DNA from: Dichetophora obliterata | Lineage: Eukaryota > Arthropoda > Insecta > Diptera > Sciomyzidae | Length of the DNA: 64,000 nucleotides | Direction of reading: 5' to 3' | Assembly (NCBI GenBank): GCA_963920525.1 | Contig: OY986439.1 | Coordinates: 212,434,500 to 212,498,499, forward strand | Part shown: one piece after another, positions 35,390-45,418 of the stretch | How the letters are laid out: each line of letters starts with the position of its first letter | Numbering within the stretch: the stretch's first letter is position 1 | The notes under the pieces: model-generated | Told to the model about the DNA's origin: nothing | Database searches by the model: none | What the model saw: only the letters and a program-made list of their open reading frames with translations | Program-made: the position numbers and the translations under genes

Positions 35390-36322
35390 TATTTCAATTA
35401 TTCATTTTCGTTATTTAGAATAATAAATCTATTTTTTTATTCATTGGAATGCTAATCACAAGGAATGAAATTCACAAAGAATTTCAGAATTTTCATTTGT
35501 TCTTTCTTTATTAATTATTTCTTTTTTATTTGTTATACATTTTTTAATCATTATTCATTTGTTATTCATTATTAATTGTTATTCATTATTAACTTTTTAT
35601 TAATTGTTCACTTGTTATTCATTATTTATTCATTATTAATGTTTATTAATGTTTATTAATGTTTAATAATGTTTAATTCATGTTTAATTCACTTGCTACT
35701 CACTATTAATTTTTTATTCATTATTAATTTTTTATTCATTATTAATTTTTTATTCATTATTAATTTTTTATTAATTTTTCATATCTAAGTCATTTATCAT
35801 TCATTATTCATTTTTTATTTATGGTTTAGGAGTAAAATTAATAAAAAATGAAAAATTAATAACAAATGAATGCCGATAGCACCAGCTGCTAGTGCTTAAA
35901 AATTTATTGAAGATTAATTTTATAATAAATATTTAATAATTAAAAAGAATAATAAATGAATAATGAATAAAAAAGAATAATGAATTAAAAATGAATAATC
36001 AATTACAAATGAATAATGAATAAAAAATTAACAACGAATAAAAAATTAATAATGAATAAAACAATAATAATTGAAAATTCTGAAATTCTTTGTGAATTAC
36101 ATTCTTTGCGAATAGCATTCGAATGAATAAAAAAATTGATTCCTTATTCTGAATAACGAAAATGAATAATCGAAATGAATATTCAATCATTTTATTAAAA
36201 ATGAATGTGAATTAGAAATTTTATTTATAAATCAATTTTGCATTCATTGAAAGCATTCCTATGCCGTTATTCAGTTGTACTTATTTGAAATTCTTAATAT
36301 AAATGCCGATTTTACAGCTCTG
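35390..36322. mobile_element. Second copy of the hAT foldback MITE, left end lost
   Basis: The right end TTTTACAGCTCTG (to 36322) and the arm before it match 6363-7174. The same centre word TTTATGGTTTAGGAGTAAAATT lies at about 35818. Internal ATTCATTATTAATTTTT units are more numerous and more rearranged. The outer ~140 bp of the left arm are missing, and the 8 bp after the right end (ATAGTTCT) has no partner on the left. Confidence 0.8.
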
Positions 36323-36739
36323 ATAGTTCTTATATGAAATGTAGAATCTACCACATTTATTACAATCTACCACATTTTTTGAGTCCATTCTACCACTAAA
36401 TATTTTTTTACAAGTCAAGAGGAAGAGAATAATAGAGAGTAACATGGAGTTTATTTAGACTCTCGCAGCACAAGCGCGTCAAAAGAGAAGGAATAAGCAA
36501 TGCGTGCCAGCTGGGATGATTTCTTAAGTATATTAACAATTTTTTAAGTATTTTTTTTATTAAAATTTTGAAAGGAAAACATCCCTAAAAAAAACTGCAG
36601 CACATTTATGCTATTTCGAAACTTGTTTCTTAAAAATTGGACCAATACTTTTGAAGTAAAGTGGTAACATTAAATTTGTACTACAATTTTATGTAATAGT
36701 ATAGACAGACAGATAGATAGATTAAACGCATTTTTCAGA

Positions 36740-37070
36740 TCAGCTTTTTAGATCAAGTCAGTTTGTAGAAGGCCACAACGACAACAACAACTCTGTATAG
36801 AGTCAATCACACAGCAGACTAGACAGCCTGTTTCGGAAGTCGCTACATTTCCTCTTCAGTAGTCTTGAGTGATTCAGCTGTGACCAACCATCCACTGTTT
36901 AAGTCTTATATGATTTGACACTTGTTCAAACAAATTCGTCAGAATTTTAGTGTTCTTTTCTGCCATTTAATCATACTACATTATGGCAGTAGTTATTTTT
37001 AGAACAAGGCTTTAACTCTACCTGGGTTGACGTCTGTTCTAGTTGCTTCTTATTTTTTATTTAATTTATG
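36740..37070 (-). repeat. Inverted copy of the 12.8-13.1 kb repeat
   Basis: Reverse complement of roughly 12790-13110, with shared words CAACAACAACTCTGT, CTACATTTCCTCTTCAGTAG and CTGTTCTAGTTGCTTCTT. Diverged in the middle. Confidence 0.65.
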
Positions 37071-38239
37071 TAATTTTTTACTTATATCTATATTTTAATT
37101 ATTTTGAAAAATGGAGTGTTTTACATTTTTAACTATTTCTTAGATTGCCAAAAGCAAACACTACAACCCAACCTCAGTTTTTGACAGAGTTTTTACCTTT
37201 CCAATAGCCAAGGTACTTATTAATCCTGGTTTTTGACAGACACACAAACAGAGTTCACAGCAGTTTATTTAATAATAAATATTCTATATTTTGTTATTAG
37301 ATAGGTATTGATCCTTGGTCAATATTAAATAACCTAAATGTGCTGTCGTTGTATCTGGACATTTATAGAGGTGTGGTTTATTTTATGATTATTCATTATA
37401 GTAGTATAATTTCTAGAATAATGAAATAAGCTATCTATACTGCTGATTGCTTATATTAACTTTAATTTAGTTCAATTAAAGTTGTAACAACTGTTAAAAT
37501 CTGCATTTGACTTAGTGTTTACACAAATAAATATTTAGAACGACCCTGAATAATTCATTCATTGAATTTTATTCAGATTCAAAGATTGATTTAGCCACAG
37601 AGCTAAACAGAGTTTAGACCCATTACTGGTCTACATGAAATTATGTACTACAATAAAGTAATGATTCGAAGATTTTATTCATTGTTTTGTGGTTTATGCA
37701 TTTACTATTACTTCAGATATACGTAATGAATCTCCAAGACCATTAAATATAAATCATAGCTCTGTTGTTAATGCATTTGATATTATTTAAGACCTGCTAA
37801 ACGCATTTCTAGGTACATTAAATATTAATCATTGCAAGTTGGTTTCTGCATTTACTATTATTGTAGCCAAGACACAATCTAATCAATACTACTGCATAAA
37901 ATTGAATTGAACATGTTCTTTTGCCAGTAAACTTCAAAAGTAGTGGGCCGATTGCTATGAAAAAAGGTTTAAAAATATATAGTTGTGCTACAGTATTTTA
38001 TAGGGATATATTTCTTTCGAAAACAAAAAGAGCAATAGGCTCTTTGCCTAGAGGCCGCGGTTTCGAGTTGCCACAACATAAGGAATATTTTAACAATTAC
38101 AAAAAAAAATTTTATCTGCCAGTTTTTGCGACTTTCATGGCAGCAAATCCAGAAAGCAAAATATAGCTTGTAATTAATAGCTACTATGATGATGAAGTCA
38201 ATTAAGCTTATTAAAGACTTCGAAATAAGATTTTTCTTA
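37071..38239. other. No gene seen
   Basis: AT-rich intron DNA. An 81-codon plus-strand ORF at 37921-38166 lacks a recognisable domain. Confidence 0.45.
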
Positions 38240-38742
38240 CACGGTTGGAAATCTTGGAATAAATCTTAATATAAGTAAAGTATTACATAGATTTTTAATT
38301 AAAAAAGTATAAAATTTAATACTCTTCAATTGATTGCAACATTTTAAAATATATTTTGTTTGACTTTTTAATACAGTTCAAATATTACGATATTTTATGC
38401 CATTGAAATCAATTCGATACTATTGTGATGTTATATTTAATTTTTAAGACATGCTGTATTATATTTCAATACAATTTTATATTCAATTTTAATACATTTC
38501 AAATATTACAAAGATATTTTATAACCTTTAGAATCAATTTTATACTATATTTACTATTATATTTATTTTTTAGTACAAAATCAATATTAAAAATTAATAC
38601 AACCTGAGCATTAAATTTTAATACCTTTTTTATTAAAAAATAATTTTAATATTTGGCCAGTATTTAATATTAATACGATTTTGGTGTGGTCTTGTATGTA
38701 AGTCCAAAAGTATTAAAATTTATTCCAAAATTTCTAACCGTG
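38240..38742. mobile_element. 503-bp MITE, CACGGTTRGAAAT ends with TA flanks
   Basis: The left end CACGGTTGGAAATCTTGGAA (38240-38259) pairs with the complement of the right end (TTCCAAAATTTCTAACCGTG, 38723-38742), and TA flanks both. The interior is built of TTAATATTTAAA-type words and is non-coding. A TA flank suggests a Tc1/mariner-type MITE. Confidence 0.7.
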
Positions 38743-38884
38743 TAGGTGTGAGATAGTAAATTTTAAACATTTTATTTCTAACATCAAATCTATGTAACGA
38801 ACTCAGTCAAACAATACTAAACTAGTATAACATCTGAACTGTTATTGAGTTTAAAAATTATTTTTTTTATCTATGGCTACATAC

Positions 38885-38994
38885 CTTGAACCTTCTGGCG
38901 CGTTTTTGATTTGGGCCGGTTAAGTTCAAACCGCATGAATTGCATCTGAGACATTCCTCGTGATAATGATTATTATCATACAACGGAGAGGGTT
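38885..38994 (-). CDS. LIM-domain protein, exon (centre of LIM domain)
   Basis: A 110-bp internal exon preceded on the minus strand by a strong pyrimidine tract and TTTGCAG, ending TTCAAG at the donor GTATGT. It opens with two bases of a split codon (phase 1 entry) and then encodes 36 residues, including NNHYHEECLRCNSCGLNL and GPNQKRARRFK. HxxC followed by CxxC is the middle set of zinc ligands of a LIM domain; the final CxxH is supplied by the exon at 25023-25188, giving a 20-residue spacing between cysteines, normal for LIM. The first CxxC pair must come from an upstream exon (above 38995), which I could not find in the window. Open frame, splice sites and phase make this a genuine host exon. 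Confidence 0.85.
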
Positions 38995-38995
38995 C

Positions 38996-40166
38996 TGCAA
39001 AGAAAAAGAAAAATAAAGTTAGTACTTTTTTAAAAAGACATACAAAAACATTTTTGACCACAGTACATCAATCTTTGCATAAAAAGATTGAAAAAAGTGA
39101 AAACGACAATTGTTTACTATTAATAAAAAAAAAAAACAAACAGAAATTGAAGAAAATGCAAAACAGCAACAAATGTTTGCTTTATATAAAGATGATAACA
39201 CGGAAAATAAAACAAAAAAAAAAAGTTTGAGAGAAAATGTGAATTTACACATTGTTTTCGATGCGTTGCTAATGACACACGATGGGTTAAATTATGGCAA
39301 ACGTCGAGATTAATTAAAAAAAATACATTTAAAGGTAAATAGTGATGTAATAGTGTTAAAATTTTGCATAAAAAGCTGCAAGAATTTAACAATAATATTG
39401 TACATTTTACCCGTAATACGCTTTGAAATTCATAACTTTATCAATTTTTAAAGTTATTGTTTTGCATTATTTTTAAAAAATTAGAAAAAACTATGATGAT
39501 CAGGTATTTGAACAACACAAAATTATATTTGTTTTTGTGAAATAGTGTTTCTGTATATTTTTATTGTTTAATTTTAATTCAACCATCAATTAGTTGTACA
39601 GATAAAAGCGTTAAGCTATACAATTAAATAAGATTTCTTAGACATTAACATAAATTGTCTCATTTTGGTAATGGTAAGACATAACTGGACTCTCCAGTAG
39701 TTTGAAGGATGCATGTTAAATCAACAACTTTGTTTATGTTTGTTAATTATTTCAATTCAAATCCTCTTTTTTTTGCATACAGTGTCGTTTAATGCTTGTT
39801 TTGTGCAATTTTTAGTAATCACGAAAGTGATGTAAAATAAAGTATACTAGTATCGACTGTGGCCGAAATTCGACCAACTTTCTGAAATTTTATTCGGTTT
39901 TTTTCTCATTCTGAGGCGATGGCCTTGCTTTAAGAAAATGTGTTGTACTAAGAAAATCTTAAGCTTGAAATTATCACAATATTTATATTAAAAGAGCCAA
40001 AATTTTTTTAAAAATATTATCTGTAAAAACATTACCCAAAAAAAACAACTTTGGTACACCGTTTTTTTCACAACCAGGGCTTTTAATAAAAAAAAATACG
40101 TTTTTGTTTTTTTCATAGGCTTTTTTTGGGGTACTGAGAAAAGCTAAAGTTTTCGTGATATCGTCG
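38996..40166. other. Intron DNA; dispersed repeat fragment at 39890-40070
   Basis: Upstream intron of the LIM gene. 39890-40070 contains TCTCATTCTGAGGCGATGGC and GTTGTACTAAGAAAA, shared with 46280-46350. This repeat is interrupted by the LINE at 40174. Confidence 0.5.
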
Positions 40167-40563
40167 TAGCTTTTTTATTTATTTATTTATTTATTTATTT
40201 ATTGAATATAGATCCTTAAGCTACAAGACACAAAATCTTAAATTTTACAAGCTTAAGTCACGATTGGGTGATTTAGATCAAATATAAAACAATTTACATA
40301 TTATATAATCAATTTATAAGTATTATACATAAGTAACATAAGGAAAAATAATTAAAATTTAAATTTAGCAAAAAAATAGTAAGATTTAAATTTTTAAAAA
40401 GAGAAAAAAGAGAAAATAAGTAAATATTAAATTAGATTGCATAAAAATAAAAATTAAGTACTTAATTAAAAAAAAAAAAATTAGCCTTTATGAAATGACA
40501 GAACTTTAGACAGTACTAACTAAAATACTTAACTTATAGGCTAGTTAAAGATGTGATTTTAAT

Positions 40564-43374
40564 TTATGTACTAAAATGATTGAGAAGTGATTTTTTAAAT
40601 TGATTTGCATTACTGATTGATAGCAAATATGATGGTAATAAATTCCAAAGGCGAATTGCGTAGATGAAGAAATGTCGTTCCGATTTTGAGTATTTATGCC
40701 TAAATTGAATGATTTGATTTACCCTTGCAGAGCGGGTGAACTTTAGTCGCGTATGTAGGTAATGCGGTTCATTAGTGTATATAATTTTGTGCAGCTGCAG
40801 CAAAGTACGCAGTTTTAAGAAATTGTCAAAAGATATACTAAGTGTGAGTTTTGCATATGCGGAGACATGGTCATGACGTTTTAATCCAAAAACATATCTT
40901 GTGATATTGTTAAAAAGTACATTTATTTTTTGCCTACAGATACAGTCGCAGTTGGCATACAGTTCGCATCCATAAAGAAGTGCTGGAATCAAATAAGTTT
41001 TGGCCAGTAGAAGGCGTATTTTTTGCGGTGTGTAGTACTGTGTCAGCCAGAGCGAACGCAACATGCCATATGTCTTTCCAATTGCGCGTAGTATGTGGTC
41101 ATTCCACGTAAGGGTTTTATTAAAAATTACGCCAAGGTTCTTCGCAGTACTAACAAACTCAAGCTGTGAGCCGCTCAACATAACTCTTGGTAAATACGTG
41201 TGATCAAGCGACTTCTTATATATAGCCATGCATTTTGATTTTGAGGGATTTAAACAAAGATCATTTTCCTCAGCCCAAATACGCACATTTTCTAGGTCCT
41301 CATTAGGCTTTGTAAAGCAAGAGTTTGCATTATTAAGCCCACCGCTTACATAGAGCTGAACATCATCTGCATAAATGTGAACATGACAATTCTTTATAAC
41401 TTTTGGTAAGTCATTAATATACATGATAAATATGAGCGGCCCTAGCACTGACCCTTGTGGAACTCCTCTAGGCACTAGACGAACTTCAGAAGTTAGATCA
41501 CCAACATTTACAGCTTGCGATCTGCCGATGAGATATGATTTGATAAGATTAACCGCGGTATTTGAAAAATTAAAATTATTTATTAGTTTCCTAAACAATA
41601 TTTCATGAGTTACTGAGTCAAACGCTTTTGAATGATCAAGGAGAGTCAACAAAGTAAAATTATTCGCATCTAATTGTGTTCTGATTTCTTCGGTCACATC
41701 TATGAGAGCAGTCAAGCAGCTTCGTTTTGGCCTGAAACCCGATTGTCTTTCGGAGATTAAGTGATTTCGCAGTAGAAACTGACTTAACTGCTTATGAACA
41801 AGATTTTCAAATACCTTTGATACATACGACAATATCGCTATGGGTCGGAATTCTCCATTCCCTTTAGGAGTGGGAATGATTTTTGCAATTTTCCATTTTA
41901 AGGGAAACTTAGAGGTAGTTAAGATGGTATTGAAGAGGTGTTTGAAAAATGGCAATAATGTAGGCAAGAGAGCCTTGATAAAAACTGGATGCATTTCATC
42001 AAAACCTACGGCGTTGGACTTAACCGACTGAAATACTTCCCATACCTCTGTCTGACTCACACAGGAAAAACTAAAATAATTTTCCATGCTGACATTATTT
42101 TGGACCGAGATAATTTGGGGTCGATTAGTCCTAGGCGTAGGCAATGGTAGTTTCAGAAAATTATCATTTATTACATTTACATCGACTTCATCTGGGTTAA
42201 CTATTGTAGAAACTTTAGGCTTGATGCCAATATTACGTATTTGTAGCCACTTTTGTTTTGAATTTATACTTGAGCTGAATTTATTTTCACAATATCTAGT
42301 TTTTGCTGCTTTGAGGTCACTTACTACTTGCGTTCTATATCTTTTGAAAATTGTATACAGGTGTGAAGTTTTGTATCTTTTCCATTTATTGTAAGCGTTA
42401 TTTCTTTCGCGAATCAGATTTTTTATGTGTTCATTAATCCATGGATTTTCTTTAACGCAGACTTTTTTAGTTTTCATTGGGACAAACGTATTAAAAAGGT
42501 CAGAAATGTTGCTTTGTAAAAAATTCACTTGTTCGTCAACATCTGGCAGGAGATATATGTGTGACCAATCAATTGCGAGGGCTGCTTCATAGAGTAATGA
42601 GTAATTCAAGTTTTTGAAGTCACGGAAGCAAAACGATTTTTCAGTATATGTCAGACAAAAGTTGTATTTAAGGAAAATTAAATCATGTTTAGAGAAAGCA
42701 GGTGCAGAAAGTTGGTCATACATTAGAATAAGCTGTCTGTTGCTTACTAGAAATAAGTCCAAAAGAGTACTGCTTGTTTTTGTGAAGTGAGTCGGGTACA
42801 AGGCATTTGCCGGTTGAAGTCCGGCAGCCAACATTTCATTCACCAGGTTGGCTTCAACAAGGATATTACTGTTGAAGTCTCCTGTAATGATTATATTATT
42901 GAAGGACAGATGTAAGTTATCTAGCACTCTCATAAACGGTGCAATATCAACATTTCGGTTCGGTCTGTATGCACACCCAACAAGTACTTTGTCTATTTCA
43001 TTGTAAATTTCCAGAAAGATATATTCGATACTGCACCCAAAGGATGACTTGCAGCGCAACTTACATTTAATGCCATTTTTTACATATATGGCTACTCCCC
43101 CAGCATGACTTTCTCTGTCTGCCCTAAAAAGTTTGTATCCATTAAGTTTATAAAGTAAATCGTCTAGGTCAGGAGCAAACCAAGTCTCGGATACACAAAT
43201 GATATCTACCCCTGAGCATTGAAACAGGAAGCGAAATTCATCAATTTTGTTTATGAGACTTTGCGCATTTATGTGACAGATACTCAACCCCTTTCGGCTC
43301 GCATTTAAAATACGGATCATCTCAAAGCAATTGCCATTGGCCACTGAGTTATAAGGAATTTGAGCCATTGGCAA
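40564..43374 (-). CDS. LINE ORF2: endonuclease plus reverse transcriptase
   Basis: A 936-residue open protein. The N-terminal apurinic-type endonuclease shows HINAQSL (N36), VSETWF (E63), TGDFN (D166), DLFLVS (D206) and SKHD (H230). The reverse transcriptase follows with GEFRPIAILS (507-516), QSGFRPKRSC (544-553), the first catalytic aspartate in LLDHSKAFD (D580, with His where Phe or Leu is common), GVPQGSVLGPL (637-647) and IYADD (667-671), then KNLGV and the C-terminal LWNLLPSYL block. No RNase H domain is seen. All catalytic residues are present. The annotated methionine lies just before the endonuclease; the real initiation signal is unclear because ORF1 ends ~290 bp upstream in another frame. 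Confidence 0.95.
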   Translation of the reverse strand: MPMAQIPYNSVANGNCFEMIRILNASRKGLSICHINAQSLINKIDEFRFLFQCSGVDIICVSETWFAPDLDDLLYKLNGYKLFRADRESHAGGVAIYVKNGIKCKLRCKSSFGCSIEYIFLEIYNEIDKVLVGCAYRPNRNVDIAPFMRVLDNLHLSFNNIIITGDFNSNILVEANLVNEMLAAGLQPANALYPTHFTKTSSTLLDLFLVSNRQLILMYDQLSAPAFSKHDLIFLKYNFCLTYTEKSFCFRDFKNLNYSLLYEAALAIDWSHIYLLPDVDEQVNFLQSNISDLFNTFVPMKTKKVCVKENPWINEHIKNLIRERNNAYNKWKRYKTSHLYTIFKRYRTQVVSDLKAAKTRYCENKFSSSINSKQKWLQIRNIGIKPKVSTIVNPDEVDVNVINDNFLKLPLPTPRTNRPQIISVQNNVSMENYFSFSCVSQTEVWEVFQSVKSNAVGFDEMHPVFIKALLPTLLPFFKHLFNTILTTSKFPLKWKIAKIIPTPKGNGEFRPIAILSYVSKVFENLVHKQLSQFLLRNHLISERQSGFRPKRSCLTALIDVTEEIRTQLDANNFTLLTLLDHSKAFDSVTHEILFRKLINNFNFSNTAVNLIKSYLIGRSQAVNVGDLTSEVRLVPRGVPQGSVLGPLIFIMYINDLPKVIKNCHVHIYADDVQLYVSGGLNNANSCFTKPNEDLENVRIWAEENDLCLNPSKSKCMAIYKKSLDHTYLPRVMLSGSQLEFVSTAKNLGVIFNKTLTWNDHILRAIGKTYGMLRSLWLTQYYTPQKIRLLLAKTYLIPALLYGCELYANCDCICRQKINVLFNNITRYVFGLKRHDHVSAYAKLTLSISFDNFLKLRTLLQLHKIIYTNEPHYLHTRLKFTRSARVNQIIQFRHKYSKSERHFFIYAIRLWNLLPSYLLSISNANQFKKSLLNHFST

Positions 43375-43664
43375 AGTTTAGGTACAAATATAAAAAAGGT
43401 GCTAATTCAGTAATGCATTCAGGAACATTAAATGGATAAGCTAAAATAAGTCTTAAGGCACACATCTTTATACTAGCCATAGTAAGAGAATGTACATTTA
43501 TTGTGTTTAATAAAGAAAAATAAAGAGGTAGTATGTGTATGAAATCAATAGTTATTAAAATAGTGAAATTTAAATGGATAGCAAAAACAACAGCAGATAG
43601 AATATAATAAGTAATACATATTAGAGCAGTGATTAAAAACCGCAAAAAATCAAAGCTTTCCAGT

Positions 43665-44972
43665 TTATTGTTGGGTACTAGCATGAGAAGCACGAAAAAG
43701 ATGTTGTTGGTTGGTAGCGTTCTCATCATTTCCACAGAGAGTATATTGGTCTAGCACATCAAGAGAGTAGATACAGGCGGGATGCTCGTTCGCAGTTCTC
43801 TTAATATGTACTAGCCCGCGCCTGACAAAAACAGATAAAAGTCGCTTTTGCTTTTTGAACTTAAGCGCAGATTTCAGTATGTAATGGTTTGTTTTGGTAA
43901 GACTTTCATTGAAGTAAACAGGAGCGTTGGAGTCAAAACCTGCATCTGTTAGTCGCAGAAGATCATTAGAGGTTCGCCTGAAGTCGTAGACAGCTTTAAG
44001 AAGTTCATTTTTAGCATGTGGAGACATAAGACGTACCAATATTGGCGCGTCAGTTTTCGAGTGCAAGTTTTTGTTTATTTTGATTCGGAAAATGGATTGT
44101 ATTTGAGGTGGGCCAAAGTTGACTGTAGTGCAAAGATTTTGAAAAATCGAGCGTAGATCTTCTCCATTCAGTTGTGGAATTCCATGGATACGAACGTCAC
44201 AAGCAACTGCAGAGTTTTCTTGCTTTTCAAACTGCATTTTTAACGCTCCGGCTGTACTTTCTTGATCAAGTAGTTTTTTCTTCAACGCATCAATATCTGA
44301 TTTTAGCATCGCAACCTCAGATGCTTCGCCATCAGGTCTTGTACCGCATTCTTGTTCAAGTAGTTTTTCCTTCAATGCATCAACGTCTGCTTTCAGCATT
44401 GTAACCTTAGTAGCTTCACTTTCTAGCCTCGTAACACGAACATCAATTAAAGTTAGCTCGCCTCTGATTGCTGCAACCTGTTCATCAATTTTTTTAAGAA
44501 TCCTATCCTCTGATTCATCAACCTTAGCTGACATAGCGCGAATGAGCTCTGCCATGCGCTGATCTGAACGTTCACTTTGCTTGGCACAGCGCTGGTCCAT
44601 TATGTCTAGGAAGCGCTTAAATTCAGCATTAGCTAGCTGCGGGCTGCGCCCATTAGTATATCGCTGCTGAGCATTTTCCCTAGGTGAGTGTATATTGGGA
44701 GTTGACTCATTAAGGCTTTCTGCACAATTCTTAGAAGAAGATGAGCCTGACTGTATGATTGTGACACCAGTTGGCGGGGTATGCATTGAATTACGCCGGG
44801 CCGACAGACAGTTGTTGCATTTATATTTTTGGTGATTCTTTAGCATAAATTCAATGTCGCTTTTTTCTAAATTTACGCACTTGCAATGGTAATATTCGTT
44901 GCAGGAATCACACTTGATCTTTTTATTTTCATCAAGATGTCGCTCGACTTTCAATAAACAAACGCAAACCAT
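43665..44972 (-). CDS. LINE ORF1: PHD-type zinc finger, coiled coil, nucleic-acid-binding domain
   Basis: A 435-residue protein that presumably coats element RNA. Residues 3-55 hold eight zinc ligands in the order CxC, CxxC, HxC, CxxC, like a PHD finger; this is known from ORF1 of CR1-group elements. A linker rich in Ser, Asn and Gln (60-130) precedes a charged coiled-coil region (about 120-255). Within it a ~20-residue block (MLKxDxDALKxKLLxQE, residues 192-208) is repeated 30 residues later (222-238), an internal duplication. Residues 258-420 (RIHGIPQ, then VYFNESLT) resemble the FP-type domain seen in insect LINE ORF1 proteins. The start is the first methionine, two residues before the first zinc ligand. 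Confidence 0.88.
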   Translation of the reverse strand: MVCVCLLKVERHLDENKKIKCDSCNEYYHCKCVNLEKSDIEFMLKNHQKYKCNNCLSARRNSMHTPPTGVTIIQSGSSSSKNCAESLNESTPNIHSPRENAQQRYTNGRSPQLANAEFKRFLDIMDQRCAKQSERSDQRMAELIRAMSAKVDESEDRILKKIDEQVAAIRGELTLIDVRVTRLESEATKVTMLKADVDALKEKLLEQECGTRPDGEASEVAMLKSDIDALKKKLLDQESTAGALKMQFEKQENSAVACDVRIHGIPQLNGEDLRSIFQNLCTTVNFGPPQIQSIFRIKINKNLHSKTDAPILVRLMSPHAKNELLKAVYDFRRTSNDLLRLTDAGFDSNAPVYFNESLTKTNHYILKSALKFKKQKRLLSVFVRRGLVHIKRTANEHPACIYSLDVLDQYTLCGNDENATNQQHLFRASHASTQQ

Positions 44973-45418
44973 TTTTCACAATTAATGATGATAAATTACT
45001 TTATAAAACTGTGGATTATCTCCGTTTAGGTGTATATTGTTTGTTATTTGCTCTGTCATGCGCACATATGACAAAAATATTTTCTATTTGTATTAAATTT
45101 ATCTTAAGCAGTATATGGCATGTGTGTGAAAGGGATGGCGCTATATGTAGAGCTTTAATGTAATGTTTTTGAGAATGGCCGACAAAGATTTCGGTAAACT
45201 AAATAGATTCGGTATTTTATAATGAGTTTTTGTTTATTTCAAAGAGTTTATTTAAAGTTATTTTTGGTAATTTTTATAAACAAGTTCCAATGTAACAGTT
45301 CAGACTATATTTGATACTTATTACCAATTTAGTTTATCAGTAAAACCATAATTTATTTCAACACTTATGGAGCAAAAAAAAAATATGTAAGTTATAGGTT
45401 CAGAGTTGCCAACTTTTT

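Larger units (their letters stand above)
25189..38884 (-). other. 13,696-bp intron of the LIM gene
   Basis: Bounded by GTATGT (minus strand, at 38884-38879) and TTACCACCAG (25198-25189). It hosts a hairpin repeat, two satellite arrays, a MITE, a Tc1-like element, a LINE relic and a hAT foldback copy. Unassigned stretches inside (25190-25690, 25880-26235) show no gene. Confidence 0.7.
40174..45417 (-). mobile_element. CR1-like LINE, apparently full length
   Basis: A ~5.2-kb element read from right to left: ~445-bp 5' UTR (44973-45417), ORF1 (43665-44972), ~290-bp spacer, ORF2 (40564-43374), ~360-bp 3' UTR and a tail of tandem TAAA units (about 40174-40204 as TTTA on the plus strand). A 7-bp word TAGCTTT flanks it (40167-40173 and 45418-45424), a candidate target duplication. 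Both ORFs are uninterrupted, so it may be recently active. It inserted in sense orientation into an intron of the LIM gene, within an older dispersed repeat. Confidence 0.88.

Noticed and set aside
41423..42394. Plus-strand ORFs opposite LINE ORF2
   Set aside because: Shadows of the well supported minus-strand reverse transcriptase gene.
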